This document shows positions 1 to 12,443 of a stretch of 64,000 bases of DNA, in pieces. The translations under genes were made by a program, and so were the position numbers. Source of the DNA: Scylla paramamosain (lineage: Eukaryota; Arthropoda; Malacostraca; Decapoda; Portunidae); assembly GCF_035594125.1 (NCBI RefSeq), contig NC_087190.1, positions 8,421,539 to 8,485,538 of the forward strand. The letters are read 5' to 3'. Position 1 is the first letter of the stretch. Every line of letters starts with the position of its first letter. The notes below the pieces were generated by a model. That model searched no databases. It was not told the DNA's origin and was given only the letters and a program-made list of their open reading frames with translations.

Positions 1-2390
1 CATTATAGCATTTTGGTACCTATTAATAAAAAAAAAAAAACACTCAAAATACAAATTATTGGTAATGTTCTGATTTGTCGATATAAAGTGCACTATAAAA
101 TTCATGCCTTTTAGTATTTTGCTACCTAAGAAACTCTAAAATTCTCATAATACACCTTTTTCCTAATGTCTTTTCGTTTAACATTACAGCGTCTTTTGCT
201 TGTATTTTGGCATTTTTCCACGTACTAAGCTCAAAAACAAACAAACACACGTTTTGATACTTATACTGTTTCTTCATGTTTTTTTTTTTTTTTGCAAGCG
301 TTTCAGCGTTTTTGGTACGTAAGTAGCTCAAAAACACTATAAAGAGACGTTTTGGTAATGTCTTGTTCTACCATATAGGGTACTTTCCCTCCTTTTTTTT
401 TTATCATTTCGGTGTTTGCACGCACATAAATATTAGAAAAAAAAACACGTTTCTGGAAATTTCGCTTCCTTTCTCCATATAGGGTGCTTTCCACTGATTT
501 TAAAACCTAACAATATGATATACATTCAAAATAACACGTAATGTAATTCTGTTTCTCTCTATAGAGTGTTATTCATGCTCATTCATAGCGTTTTGGTACC
601 TATGAAACTAATAAAATACTCATAATACACGTTTTTCGTAATGTTTATCCATTTCCCCATTTAGGGTACTTTGCTTACTTTTTGGCTTTTTTCTACGAAA
701 CAAGTTGAAAAAACACTCAAAATACTTATTTTCTTAATGTTATTAATAATATTTTGCATGCATTTCAAAGTTTTGGTACATAAGTTGCTAAAAAACAGTG
801 GAAAAAAACGTTTCTGGTAATGTGTTGTTTTCCCATATAGGGTGCTTTTTTGTTTCTTTTTTTTTTCCTTTTGGTATCTAACACACTCATTAACAAAAGA
901 CACTTTTCTTGAAATCTCGTTTTCTTTCACCATATAGGGTGTTTTGTTTGCATTTTGCAGTTTTGGTACCTGACAATGTGAAATACACTCAAAAGACATG
1001 TTTTTGGAAATATTGTTGTTTTTTTTTTTTTTCTATGGAGTGCTAATTATTGCCCTTTAGCGGTTTGTTACCTAAGAAGTAAAAAAAAAAAAAAAAACAC
1101 CTTTCTCGTAATATTTTTTTTTTTCATTTAACCAAATAGGGTACTTGGAATGTATTTTGACGTTTTTCACGTAACAGCCTCAAAAACAATAAAAAAAACT
1201 TGTTTTTGGTAATGATATTCTGTTTCTCCATTAAGGGTGTTTTGCATGCGTTTTAGCGTTCTGATACATAAGTTGATAAAAAAAACTGAAAAGAGACATT
1301 TTTGTTAATGTTTTGTTTTCCATTACAGTGTGATTTCCATGCTTTTCATCGTTTTGGAGCTAGAACACTCATAAACACTCAAAAGACACCTTTCTGGAAA
1401 ACTCGTTTTCTTTCGCATGCTTTGCATGCGTACCTAACAATGAGAAATACACTCCAATTACAAGTTTTTAGTAATGTTATTATGTTTCCATGATTTTTTT
1501 TTTTTTTTTTTTGCATCCGGCTTAGGTTTTTGGTATATAATAAGCTCAAAAACACTTAAAAGACTCGTTTTCCTTAGTGTTGTTTTGTTGTTCAAATCAA
1601 GTGATTTCCAAGCTTTATATCGGTTTAGTATCTAAACACTCAAAAGACAAGTTTCTGTAAACATCGTTTCATTTCCTCATAAAGGTTAATTTGCATGCAT
1701 TTTTGGGTTTTCTACGTAAGAAGCTCATAAACACATAAAATACTTGTTTTTGGCAATTTTATTCTGTTTCTCCATAAAGAGTCTTTTGCAAGCGTATTAG
1801 CGTTTTGGTACATAAGAAGCTCAAAAAGATTGAAAAGACATGTTTTTGATAATGTTTTTTTATTCCCATATGGTGATCTTTCCATGCTTTTTAGCATTCT
1901 GATACATAGCAGTTTCATAAACATTCAAAAGACACGTTTCATTAAATTTAGTTTTGTTTGTGAGTTAGTGGGCTTCCATACATTTTGGCTTTTTGGCACC
2001 TAACAATATGAAAAAAACACTCTAAATACACGTTTTTGGTAATATTGTTATGTTTATCCATACAGAGTGATATTCATGCGTTTTCACATTTTGCTACCTA
2101 AGAAGCTCAAATTTACTCATAATACACGTTTCTCATAATGTCCTTTTCTTTCTTCATATAGAATACTTTCCATACATTATGGTGTTTTTCTACCTAACAA
2201 GCTCAAAAACTTTCAAACGATTTCTTTTTGGTGATATTATTCTGTTTTTCAATAAAGGGTGTTTTTCATGCATTTTACCTTCTTGGTACGTAAGAAGCTG
2301 AAAAAAAAAAAAAAACTCAAAAGACGTTTTTGGCAAAGTAGTTTTTTTTTTTTATTTTTATTTCCATGGATATGCGTATATGAATTTGTT
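1..2390 (+). repeat. Irregular satellite array, plus orientation
   Basis: This stretch is about 25 consecutive degenerate monomers of roughly 85-100 bp. Each has a TCCATATAGGGTG-like segment, a GCATGC or relative, TTTTAGCGTTTTGGTAC, then AAGCTCAAAAACACTC and a CACGTTTTTGGTAATGTT segment. A good example runs from about 1200 to 1300. Monomers differ from neighbours by many substitutions, and poly-A/poly-T runs occur (for example 1020-1032 and 1081-1097). I see no ~1.1 kb higher-order period here, unlike the arrays after 6.2 kb. Short open frames on both strands are translations of the repeat. I see no gene. Confidence 0.85.
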
Positions 2391-2690
2391 AACAACAAAA
2401 CAGTAAAAAGCATGAAAACTTCCCTATACTGGAAAAGCAAAAACAACATTCCCTCCAAAAACGTATTTTTGGGGGTATTTTTCAGCTACTAACGTAAAAA
2501 AAAAAAAAACTCAAAAGACGTTTTTGGCAAAGTAGTTTTTTTTTTTTATTTTTATTTCCATGGATATGCGTATATGAATTTGTTAACAACAAAACAGTAA
2601 AAAGCATGAAAACTTCCCTATACTGGAAAAGCAAAAACAACATTCCCTCCAAAAACGTATTTTTGGGGGTATTTTTCAGCTACTAACGTA
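2301..2690. repeat. 194-bp tandem duplication carrying an inversion junction
   Basis: Two adjacent copies with a period of exactly 194 bp: CTCAAAAGACG starts at 2316 and again at 2510, and TACTAACGTA lies at 2487-2496 and 2681-2690. The copies look identical by eye. Each begins with plus-orientation monomer sequence (AAGACGTTTTTGGCAAAG) and ends with minus-orientation sequence (CAAAAACGTA ... TTTTTCAGCTACTAACGTA). Between them is a short segment unlike the monomer (CCATGGATATGCGTATATG). The point where the array changes direction has therefore itself been duplicated. Confidence 0.85.
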
Positions 2691-4028
2691 CAAAAACACT
2701 AAAATGCTTAAAAAAATCCCTTCATGGAAAAAACAAAAAACCTTACCAGAAACTAGTATTTCATTTTATTTCTTAAGCTTGTCACGTACAAAAGCGCCAA
2801 AATGCATGCAAAGTACACTATATATGGATACGAAAGTACATTACGAGAAACGTGCAGTATGAGTGTTTTCAACTTATTAGGTACCAAAACGATAAAGCGA
2901 ATGAATAGCACTCTATATGGAGAAACAAAAACGCTAAAATGCATGCAAAGCATCATATATGAGGGAAAATACGACACTTCTAGAAACGTGTTTTTTCAGT
3001 GTTTGTAAGCGTATTAGGTACCAAAACGCTAAAAAGCAAGGAAAGAACCATACATGGGAAAACAAAACATTACAAAAAAGTCTTTTCATTGTTTAGAGCT
3101 ACTTACATACTAAAACGCAAAGGCGCATGCAAAACACCTTTTATGGAGAAACGGGAAACCGTGTATTTTTAATGTTTTAAGCTAATTACGTAAAAAAATG
3201 TCAAAATTCATGTAAAGTTCCCAATATGGGGAAACGAAAAGACATTACGAGAAACGTATATTGTAAGTGTTTTAGACCTTATTAGGTTGAAAAATACGAA
3301 AATGCATGAATACCACTCTATATGGAGAAACAGAGCAACATTACTAAAAACGTGTATTTTGTTTGTTTTCACAATGTTATGTACCAAAACGTCGAAATTC
3401 AAGCAAAGTGCAATCTATGGGAGAAACGAAACGAAATTTCCAGAAACGTGAATTTTGAGTGTTTATGAGCGTGTTAGGCACCAAACTCTAAAAAAAATAA
3501 AAGTGGAAAGCATCCTATATGGGAATACAAAGAAAAATTACCCCAAAAAAAAGTATTTTTTTAGTGTTTTTGAGCTACTTTTATATCAAAACGCTTAAAC
3601 AGACGCAAAACATGCTTTATGGAGAAACAAAATAACATTACAAAAAAAAAAAACTATATTTTCAGTGTTTTTGAGGTAAGTAGAAAAACGCCGAAATGTA
3701 TGCAAAGTTCCCTATGCCGGGAAACGAAGACATTTCGAGAAACGTGTATTATGAGAGCTTTTCAGTTTTTTAGGTACGAAACACAAAGGCACCTTAATAG
3801 TACTCTATATGGAGAAACAAAACAACACGAATGAAAATATATATTTTGAGTTATTAGGTACCAAAACGCAAAAATACATGCAAAGACTTCTAAAAGACGA
3901 CACAAAACGACATTACAAGAAACCTATCTTTTGAGAGTGTTTCTACGTGTTAGGCACCAAAACACTAAGAAGTATGAAAAGAGCGCTATGTTGGAAGGGA
4001 CAAAGAAATAACGTGACTTTTCAAGTGT
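2691..4028 (-). repeat. Satellite array, minus orientation
   Basis: The same monomer family as 1-2390 but reverse-complemented: GGTACCAAAACGCTAAAA, then GCATGCAAAG, a CTATATGGAGAAACA segment, an ACATTACCAAAAACGTG segment and a TGAGTGTTTTTGAGC segment. Monomers are irregular. I see no match to this part elsewhere in the window, whereas the part after 4029 has a second copy. No gene is seen. Confidence 0.85.
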
Positions 4029-6210
4029 TTGGAAGTTTTTAAATTCATAATGTACCAAAACGATAAAACATGCAAAACAACCTTCATGCAGAAACAAAAA
4101 CATTACCAAAAACGAGCATTTTTAGCGATTTTTCAGCTTGTTATGTACAAAAGCGTCAAAATGCATATAAAGTATCCTATATAAGAAAACGAAAAGACTA
4201 AGAAAAACTAGTATTATGAGTTTTTTTGTTTTTTTTTTAGCTTATTAGGTACCAAAACAATAAAACGTATGATTTGCATTTTGTATGAAGAAAACTCGTA
4301 TCTTAAGTGTATTTAGCTTTGTTAGGTATCAAAACGCCAAAATGCATGCAAAGCACCCGATATTGGGAAAATAAACGACATTTCCAGAAACATGACTTTT
4401 GAGACTTTATAATTTTGTTAGGCACAAAAAGTTCTTAAGAAGCATGGAAAGTACCGTAAATGGGAAAACATTAAGTGTTTTAAGCTACTTACGTACCAAA
4501 TCGCTACAACGGTTGCAAAACACACTTTATGGAGAAATTCAACAGCTTTACCAAAAACATGCATTTTGAGAGATTTTGAGCCTGTTACATACAAAAACGA
4601 TAAAATTCGTGCAAATAACCCTAAAAGAGGAAAAGAAAACATTAAAAGAAACGTATATTTTGAGTACTATTGAGCTTCATAGGTACCAGAACACTAAAAC
4701 GTATTAACAATACTCTATATGGAGAAACAGAACAAGATTAACCAAAACTTGTGTTTTAAGGCTTTTTTCACGTTATTAGGTACCACAACGCGAAAATGCA
4801 TGCAAAGCATAATATATGGTGAGAGGAAACATTTCCAGAAACATGTCCTTTCAGTGTTTATGAGCGAGTTAGGTACCAAGAAGCTAAAAACCAAGGAAAG
4901 CACCCTATAGGAGAAAACAAAAGATTACAAAAACTTTTCTTTTCAGTGCTTATGAGCTACTTATATACAAAAACACTTAAACGCATCCAAAACGCCTTTT
5001 TTTTTTTTTGGAAAAACTGAATAACATTACCAAAAATGCGTGTATTTTCAATGTTTTGAGCTTGTTACGCAAAAAAAAAGAAGTAACCAAAAACATTATG
5101 AGAAACTTATATTAAGAGCGTTTTTGAGCTTCTCAGGTACCAAAACGAGAAAATGCATGAATAATACTCTCTTTGGAGAAACACAACAATATTAGATACC
5201 AAAACGCTAAAAAGCAACACAATTACACATTACCAAAAGCGTGTCTTTTGAGAGTTTTTACAGCTACTTACGTACCAAAACGCTAAAATGCATGCAAAGC
5301 ACATTTTATGGAAAAACAGAATAACATCACCAGAAACGTGTATTTTGATTTTTTTTTTTTAGCTTCTTACGTATAAAAAAAAAAAAGCAAAAATGCATGC
5401 AAAGTATCCTAAATGGCGATAGGAAAAGAAATAAAAAGACACTTCATTTATCAGTGTTTTGAGATTCTTAGGTAGCAAAATGCATAAACGCATGTATAAC
5501 ATTATATATGAAGAAACAAAAGAACATTACCGAAAACGTATATTTTGAGTGTTTTTTCACATTGTTACGTAACAAAACGCCAAAATGCATGGAAATCACC
5601 CAATATGGATAAAATAAAGGACATTACGAGAAAGATGTATTATTAGTGTATTTGAGCGTCTTAGGTACCAAACGCAAAAACTATTTAGTACCACTGTATA
5701 TGAAGAAACAGAACATTACCAAAAACGTTTATTTTGAGTGTTTTTCACAATTTTATGTACCAAAACGTCAAAATGCCTCCAGAGCACCATCTATGGGAAA
5801 ATGAAACGATATTTCCAGAAACATGTCTTTTGAGTGTTGATGAACGTGGTAGGTACCAAAGTTATAAAAAGCATGGAAAGCTACCTATATGAAAGAAGAA
5901 GACAACCAAACATTTATCTTTTGGGTATTTTCAGCTACTTACGTACCATAACGCTGAGATGTATGCAAAACACCCTTTATTACCATAAACAGTTTTTTTT
6001 TTCATTTTACATATAAAAAGAAACATAAATGCATGCAAAATACTTTGCAAGGGGAAACGAAAAAACATGAGAAGAAACTTTTATTATCAGTGTTTTTTTA
6101 TTTTTTTTATTTCTAAGGTACCAAGACCTATTTGACACATTGAAGAGCACTCTATATGGAGAAAAGAACAAGATTACAAAAATGTGCTTTTTGTTAGGTA
6201 AGAAAACACT
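4029..6210 (-). repeat. Minus-orientation satellite block, copy 1 of 2
   Basis: About 2.2 kb of reverse-complement monomers that match 28358-30544 in order, monomer by monomer. Both start at TTGGAAGTTT and share rare variants such as CTGTTACNTANAAAAACGAT near 4584/28909 and TTACCATAAACA near 5980/30303. Both end where the HOR array begins, at CTCTATAAA.AGTGTTATTTG. Copy 1 lacks about 18 bp present near 30511-30530 in copy 2 just before that end. Insert lengths differ elsewhere, for example the T-run at 4997-5010. Confidence 0.82.
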
Positions 6211-9200
6211 CTATAAATAGTGTTATTTGTGGGTTTTAGCTTTTTCATACATAACGAACTTAAAAAAAAACACATAATACACGTTTCTCGTAACATCCTT
6301 TCATTTTCCAAACATAAGGTTTTTTGCATGTATTTAGGCGTTTTTATAGGTAACAGGATCAAAAACACTCAAAATACATGTTTCTGGTAATGTTATTCTG
6401 TTTCTCCATAAAGGGTGTTTTGCATGCGTTTTAGCGTTTTGGTATGTAAGAAGCTCAAAAACACGTAAAGGCAGGTTCTTGGTAAAAGTTGGTTTTATTT
6501 CCATATAATGTGATTGCCCTCCTTTTTAGTGCTTTATTGCCTATCACGCTCAAAAACACTCAAAAGACACTTTTCTGGTAATGTCATTTTTTTCCCACAT
6601 AAAGCTAGTTTCGCATGCAATTTTTGGTTTTGGTAACTAAGAATGTGAAAAGCACTCAGAATACATGCATTTGGTAAGGTTGTTCTGTATTCTCAATTAA
6701 GAGTGATATTTCTGAGTTTCAGCATTTTGGTATCTAAAAAAACTTCTCCATATACACCGAGTTTTTGCGATTTTTGCCTTGTGGCTGATGTGAAACTATA
6801 AAACACTCATTATACACGTTTCTTGAAATGTCCTTTTGTATCCCAACATAGAGGGCTTTCCATCCATTTTCGCGTTTTTTGAAGGTAAGAAGCTCAAAAA
6901 CACTCAAAATATACCTTTTTGGTAATGTTATTCTATTTCTCCATATTCGTTGGTTTGCATCCGTTTTAGCGTTTTTCTACGTAAAACACTGAAAAGACAC
7001 TTTTTCACTAATTTTGTGATGGATTCCCATATTTAGTGACTTCTATATTATTTATCGTTTTAGTGCCAAACATGCTGAAAAAAAACACAAAAGACAGGTT
7101 TCTGGTAAGGTCGTTTAATTTTCCCATATAGGTGGCTTTGCATGCACTTTAGGGTTTGGTACATAATAGTCCGAAAAAAAGCTAAAATTAACTTTTTTTC
7201 ATAATGTTCTTTTTTCACATAATTTCCCTGAATTTGGCAGAAATTTGGCATCTCGGTACCTATGAAGATGAATAAAAAAAAATCCTATTTTTTTATTTTA
7301 TTTTCTTTTTCTCTACAAAGAGTGTTATTTGTGGGTTTTAGCTTTTTGGTACTTAAAGAACTTAAAAACACTCATAATAAACGTTTCGCGAAATGTCCTT
7401 TCGTTTCCCAAACATAAGATTATTTGCATGTATTTAAGCGTTTTTATAGGTAACATAATCAAAAACACTCAAAATCCATGTTTTTGGTAATGTTAATCTG
7501 TTTCTAAATAAAGGGTGTTTTGCATGCGTTTTAGCGTTTTGGTATATAAGGAGCTCAAAAACACTTCGAAAAATCACTTGGTAAAAGTTAGTTTTATTAC
7601 CATGTAATGTGATTGCCCTGCTTTTTAGTGCTTTATTGCCTATCATGCTAAAAAAAAGAAAAAAAAAACTTAAAAGACACTTTTCTGGTAATGTCATTTT
7701 TTTTTCCTACATAAAGCTACTTTCACATGCAATTTGGGGTTTTGGTAACTAAGAATGTGAAAAACACTCAAAATACACGCATTTGGTAAGGTTGTTCTGT
7801 TTCTCAATTAAGAGTGTAATTCAAGAGTTTCACCATTTTGGTATCTAAGAAAATTCTCCATATATAGGAGTTTTTGCGTTTTTTGCCTTGTGCTTCTTGA
7901 GAATCTATAAAACACTCATTATACACGTTTCTCGTAATGTCCTTTTGTTAACCAATATAGAGAGCTTTTCATCCATTTTCGCATTTTTTGTAAAAAGCTC
8001 AAAAATACTCAAAATATACCTTTTTGGTAATCTTCTATTTTTTTCATGTTGGTTGGTTTGCATCCGTTTTAGCATTTTTCTACTTAAAACACGGAAAAGA
8101 CACGTTTTCAGTAATTTGTTTAGAATTCCCATATAGAATGACTTCAATGTTATTTATTGTTTTGGTGACTAACATGCTGAAAAACACTAGAAACACAGGT
8201 TTCTCGTAAAGTCGTTTAATTTCCCCATATAGTTGGCTTTGCATACACTTTAGGGTTTTGTGCATAACAGTCCGAAAAAAAGCTAAAATTAACTTTTTTG
8301 ATAATGTTCTTTTTTCATATAATTTCCCTGAGTTTTGCCAGAATTTTGGGATATCGGTACCTATGAAGAAGAATAACAAAAAAAAATCCTATTTATTTAT
8401 TTACTTTTTTTTCTCTATAAAGAGGTCTTAGCTTTTTGGTACTTATGGAACTTAAAAAACACTCATAATACACGTTTCTCGTAATGTCCTTTCGTTTCCC
8501 AGATATAGGGTTCTTTACATGTATTTAAGCGTTTTTAGAGGTAACATGATCAAAAACACTCAAAATACATGTTTTTGGTAATGTTAATCTGTTTCTCCAT
8601 AAAGGGTGTTATGCATGCGTTTTAGCGTTTTGGTATATAAGGAGCTCAAAAACACTTAAAGGCAAGTTCTTGGTAAAAGATGGTTTTATTCCCATGTAAT
8701 GTGATTGCCCTCCTTTTTAGTACTTTATTGCCTAACACGCTTAAAAACACTCAAAAGACACTTTTCTGGTAATGTCATTTTTTTACCACATAAAGCTAGT
8801 TTTGCATGCAATTTGGGGTTTTGGTAACTAAGAAGTTGAAAAACAGTCAAAATACACGCATATCGTAAGGTTGTTCTGCATTCTCAATTAAGAGTGTTAT
8901 TCCTGAGTTTCAGCATTTTGGTATCTAAGAAACTTATCCATATACACGAGTTTTTGCGTTTTTTGCCTTGTGGTTCTTGTGAAACTATAAAACACTCATT
9001 ATACAAGTTTCTCGTAATGTCCTTTTGCATCTCAATATAGAGTGCTTTCTATTCATTTTCGCGTTTTTTGTAGGTAAGAAGCTCAAAAACACTGAAAATA
9101 TACATTTTTTGGAAATGTTATTCTATTTCTTCATAATCGTTGATTTGCATCCGTTTTAGCGTTTTTCTACGTAAAACACTGAAAAGACACTTCAGTAATT

Positions 9201-12110
9201 TTGTGATGGATTCCCATATTATATATCTTCCATATTATATATCGTTTTGGTGCCTAACATGCTGAAAAACACTAAAAAGACAGGTTTCTGGTAAAGTCGT
9301 TTAATTTCCCCATATAGGTGGCTTTGCATGCACTTTAGGGTTTGGTACATAACAGTCCGAAAAAAAAGCTATAATAAAATTTTTTTCATAATTTTCTTTT
9401 TTCACATAATTTTCCTGAATTTTGCCAGAATTTTGGCATCTTGGTACCTATGAAGAAAAATAAATTTCTATCTTTTTATTTTTATTTTTTTTCTATAAAC
9501 AGTGTTATTTATGGATTTTAGCTAATGGTACTGTCTTAAAGAACTTAAAAAGACTCGTAATACATGTTTCTCGAAATGTCCTTTAATTTCCCAAACATAA
9601 GGTTCTTTGCATGTATTTAAGCGTTTTTATAGGTAACGTGATCAAAAACACTCAAAATACATGTTTTTGGTAATGTTATTTTGTTTCTCCATAAAGGATG
9701 TTTTGCATTCGTTTTAGCGTTTTGGTATATAAGGAGCAAGTTGTTAGTAAAAGTTAGTTTTATTACCATGCAATGTGATTGTCCTGATTTTTAGTGGTTT
9801 ATTGCCTATCATGCTAAAAAAAAAAAAAAAAAACACTTAAAAGACACTTTTCTGGAAATGTCATTTTTTTCCTACATAAAGATACTTTTACATAAAATTT
9901 GGGATTTTGGTAAACTAAGAATATGAAAAACACTCAAAATACACGCATTTGGTAAGGTTGTTCTGTTTCTCAATTCTGAGCGTTATTCAGGAGTTTCAGC
10001 ATTTTTGTATCTAAGAAACTTCTCCATATATTATATGAGTTTTTGCGTTTTTTGCCTTGTGATTCTTGAGAATCTATAAAACACTCATTATACACGTTTC
10101 TCGTAATGTCCTTTTGTTAACCAATAGAGAGAGCTTTGCATCTATTTTCGCGTTTTTTTGTAAGTAAAAAGCTCAAAAAACACTCAAATTATACCTTTTT
10201 GGTAATCTTATTCCATTTCTTCATATTGGTTGGTTTGCATCCGTTTTAGCGTTTTTCTACGTACAACACGAAAAAGACATGTTTAAAGTAATTTTGTTTT
10301 GGATTCCCACATAGAATGACTTCAGTATTATTTATTGTTTTGGTGACTAACATGCTGAAAAACACTAGAAACACAGGTTTCTCGTAAAGTCGTTTAATTT
10401 CCCCATATAGTTGGCTTTGCATGCACTTCATGGTTTGGTACATAACAGTTCGAAAAAAAGCTAAAATTAACTTTTTTGATAATGCTCTTTTTATACATAA
10501 TTTTCGTGAATTTTGCCAGAATTTTGGGATCTCAGTACCTATGAAGAAGAATAAGAAAAAAAATCCTATTTTTTAATTGTTTCTTTATTTATACTTATAA
10601 TACACGTTTCTCGTAATGTCCTTTCGTTTCCCAAACATGTATTTAAGCGTTTTTATAGGTAACATAATCAAAAACACTCAAAATACATGTTTTTTGTAAT
10701 GTTATTGTGTTTCTCCATAAAGGACTTTTGCATTCGTTTTAGCGTTTTGGTATGTAAGGAGCTCAAAAATATTTAACGGCAAGTTCTTGGTAAAAGTTTG
10801 TTTTATTCACATGTAATGTGATCGCCCTTCTTTTAAGTACTTTATTGCCTAACACGCTCATAAAGACTCAAAAGACATTTTCTGGCAATATAATTTTTTC
10901 CCCACATAAACCTAGTTTCGCATGCAATTTCGTGTTTTGGTAACTAAGAATCTGAAAAACACTCAAAATACACGCATTTGGTAAGGTTGTTCTGTATCTC
11001 AATCAAGAGTGTTATTCATGAGTTTCAGCATTTTGGTATCTAAGAAACTTTTGCCTTGTGGTTGTTGTGAAACTATAAAACACTCATTATACAGGTTTCT
11101 CGTAATGTCCTTTTGTTTCCCAGTATAGAGTGCTTTGCATCCATTTTCGCGTTTTTTGTATGTAACAGGCTCAAAAACACTCAAAATATACATTTTTGGC
11201 AATGTTATTCTATTTCTTCATATTGGTTTGTTTGCATCCGTTTTAGTGTGTTTCTACGTAAAACACTGAAAAGACAAGTGTTAAGTGATTTTGTTTTGGA
11301 TTCCCATATAGAGTGACTTCCATATTATTTATTGTTTTGGTGCCTAACATGCTGAAAAACACTCAAAAGACAGGTTTCCAGTAAAGTCATTTAATTTCCC
11401 TATAGATTTGGCTTTGCATGCAATTTAGGTTTTGATACATATCTGTCCGAAAAAAAAGCTAAAATTTACTTTTTTGATAATGTTCTTTTTTCCACATAAT
11501 TTCCCTGAATTTTGCCAGAATTTTGGCATCTCGGTACCTAGAAAGAAGAATAAAAAAAATAATTACTTATTTTTTTTCTCTATAAAGAGTGTTATTTGTG
11601 GGTTTTAGCTTTTTGGTGCTTAAGGAATTTAATAACATTCATAATACACGTTTCTCGTAATGTCCTTTCGTTTCCCAAACATAGGGTTCTTTGCATGCAT
11701 TTAAGCGTTTTTATAGGTAACATGATAAAAAACCCTCAAAATACATGCTTTTGGTAATGTTATTCTGTTTCTTCATAAAGGGTGTTTTGCATGCGTTTTA
11801 GCGTTTTAGTATGTTAGGAGCTGAAAAACACTTAAAGGCAAGTTCTTGATAAAAGTTAGTTTTATTCCCATGTAATGTGATTGCCCTGCTTTTTAGTGCT
11901 TTTTTGCCTAACACGCTCAAAAACACTCAAAAGACACTTTTCTGGAAGTGTCTTTTTTTTTTCTTTCCACATAAAGCTAGTTTCGTATGTAATTTGGGGT
12001 TTTGGTAACCAAAAATGTGAAAAACACTCTAAATACACGCATTTGGTAAGGTTGTTCTGTTTCTCAATTAAGAGTGTTATTCATGAGTTTCAGCGTTTTG
12101 GTATCTAAGA
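6211..12110 (+). repeat. Higher-order-repeat satellite array, first segment
   Basis: A ~1.1 kb unit repeats in register. I use the homologous GGTACCTATGAAG site as landmark; it starts at 7255, 8356, 9443, 10534 (AGTACC variant) and 11533, giving spacings of 1101, 1087, 1091 and 999 bp. Each unit has about 12 diagnostic segments in fixed order. They include: the landmark plus A-tract/T-tract; TTCCCAAACATAAGGTTC; CTCCATAAAGGGTGTTTTG; AGGCAAGTTCTTGGTAAAAG; CCCACATAAAGCTAGTTTC; TTCTCAATTAAGAGTG; TTTTTTGCCTTGTGGTTC; CAATATAGAGTGCTTTGC; ATATTGGTTGGTTTGCATCC; GTAATTTTGTTTTGGATTCC; GGTTTCTGGTAAAGTCG; and TTTGATAATGTTC ahead of the next landmark. No gene is seen. Confidence 0.88.
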
Positions 12111-12240
12111 ATCTCAAAAACACTTATAATGCACGTTTCTCGTAATGTCCCTTTTTTTCCTCATTTAGGGTGCTTTGCATGCATTTTGGCATTTTATTTT
12201 TCACGGAAGAGCTGAAAATACTGAAAATACACGCTTTTGA
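12111..12240 (+). repeat. Irregular satellite flank left of the retroelement
   Basis: After the HOR segment with TTCTCAATTAAGAGTG, the array leaves HOR order and continues as ordinary monomers (TCGTAATGTCCC, GGGTGCTTTGCATGC, CACGCTTTTGATAA). It then stops abruptly at the retroelement tail. The same flank lies at about 53931-54060. Confidence 0.75.
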
Positions 12241-12242
12241 TA

Positions 12243-12265
12243 ATAAGAACATAAGAACATAAGAA
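12243..12265 (-). repeat. 8-bp tandem 3' tail of the retroelement
   Basis: TAAGAACA is repeated almost three times on the plus strand, which is TTCTTATG repeats on the element's sense strand. Short tandem tails instead of poly-A are typical of CR1-like non-LTR elements. The tail abuts satellite sequence directly, which marks the 3' insertion boundary. Confidence 0.8.
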
Positions 12266-12443
12266 ATAAGTAAATATGCAAGAAGGCATCAGGCCTACAC
12301 GTGGCAGTACTTGTATGAAATATGCCTACGTATTTCCACCTATCATCCCCATCTATAAATGTGTAATTTTCTCTTACAGTGCCAAATGCCTCAGCACTAA
12401 CAGCTTGATTACTAAGTCCGTTCCAATCATCTACTACTGTATT

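Noticed and set aside
2259..2492. Overlapping plus and minus open frames of about 70-77 residues at 2249-2492.
   Set aside because: Low-complexity Lys/Phe-rich translation of A- and T-tracts at the inversion junction, with no domain or codon signal.
6211..12110. Regularly spaced repeats resembling a CRISPR array.
   Set aside because: Repeats and 'spacers' are all variants of one monomer, units are about 90-100 bp and degenerate, no cas genes are present, and the context is eukaryotic.
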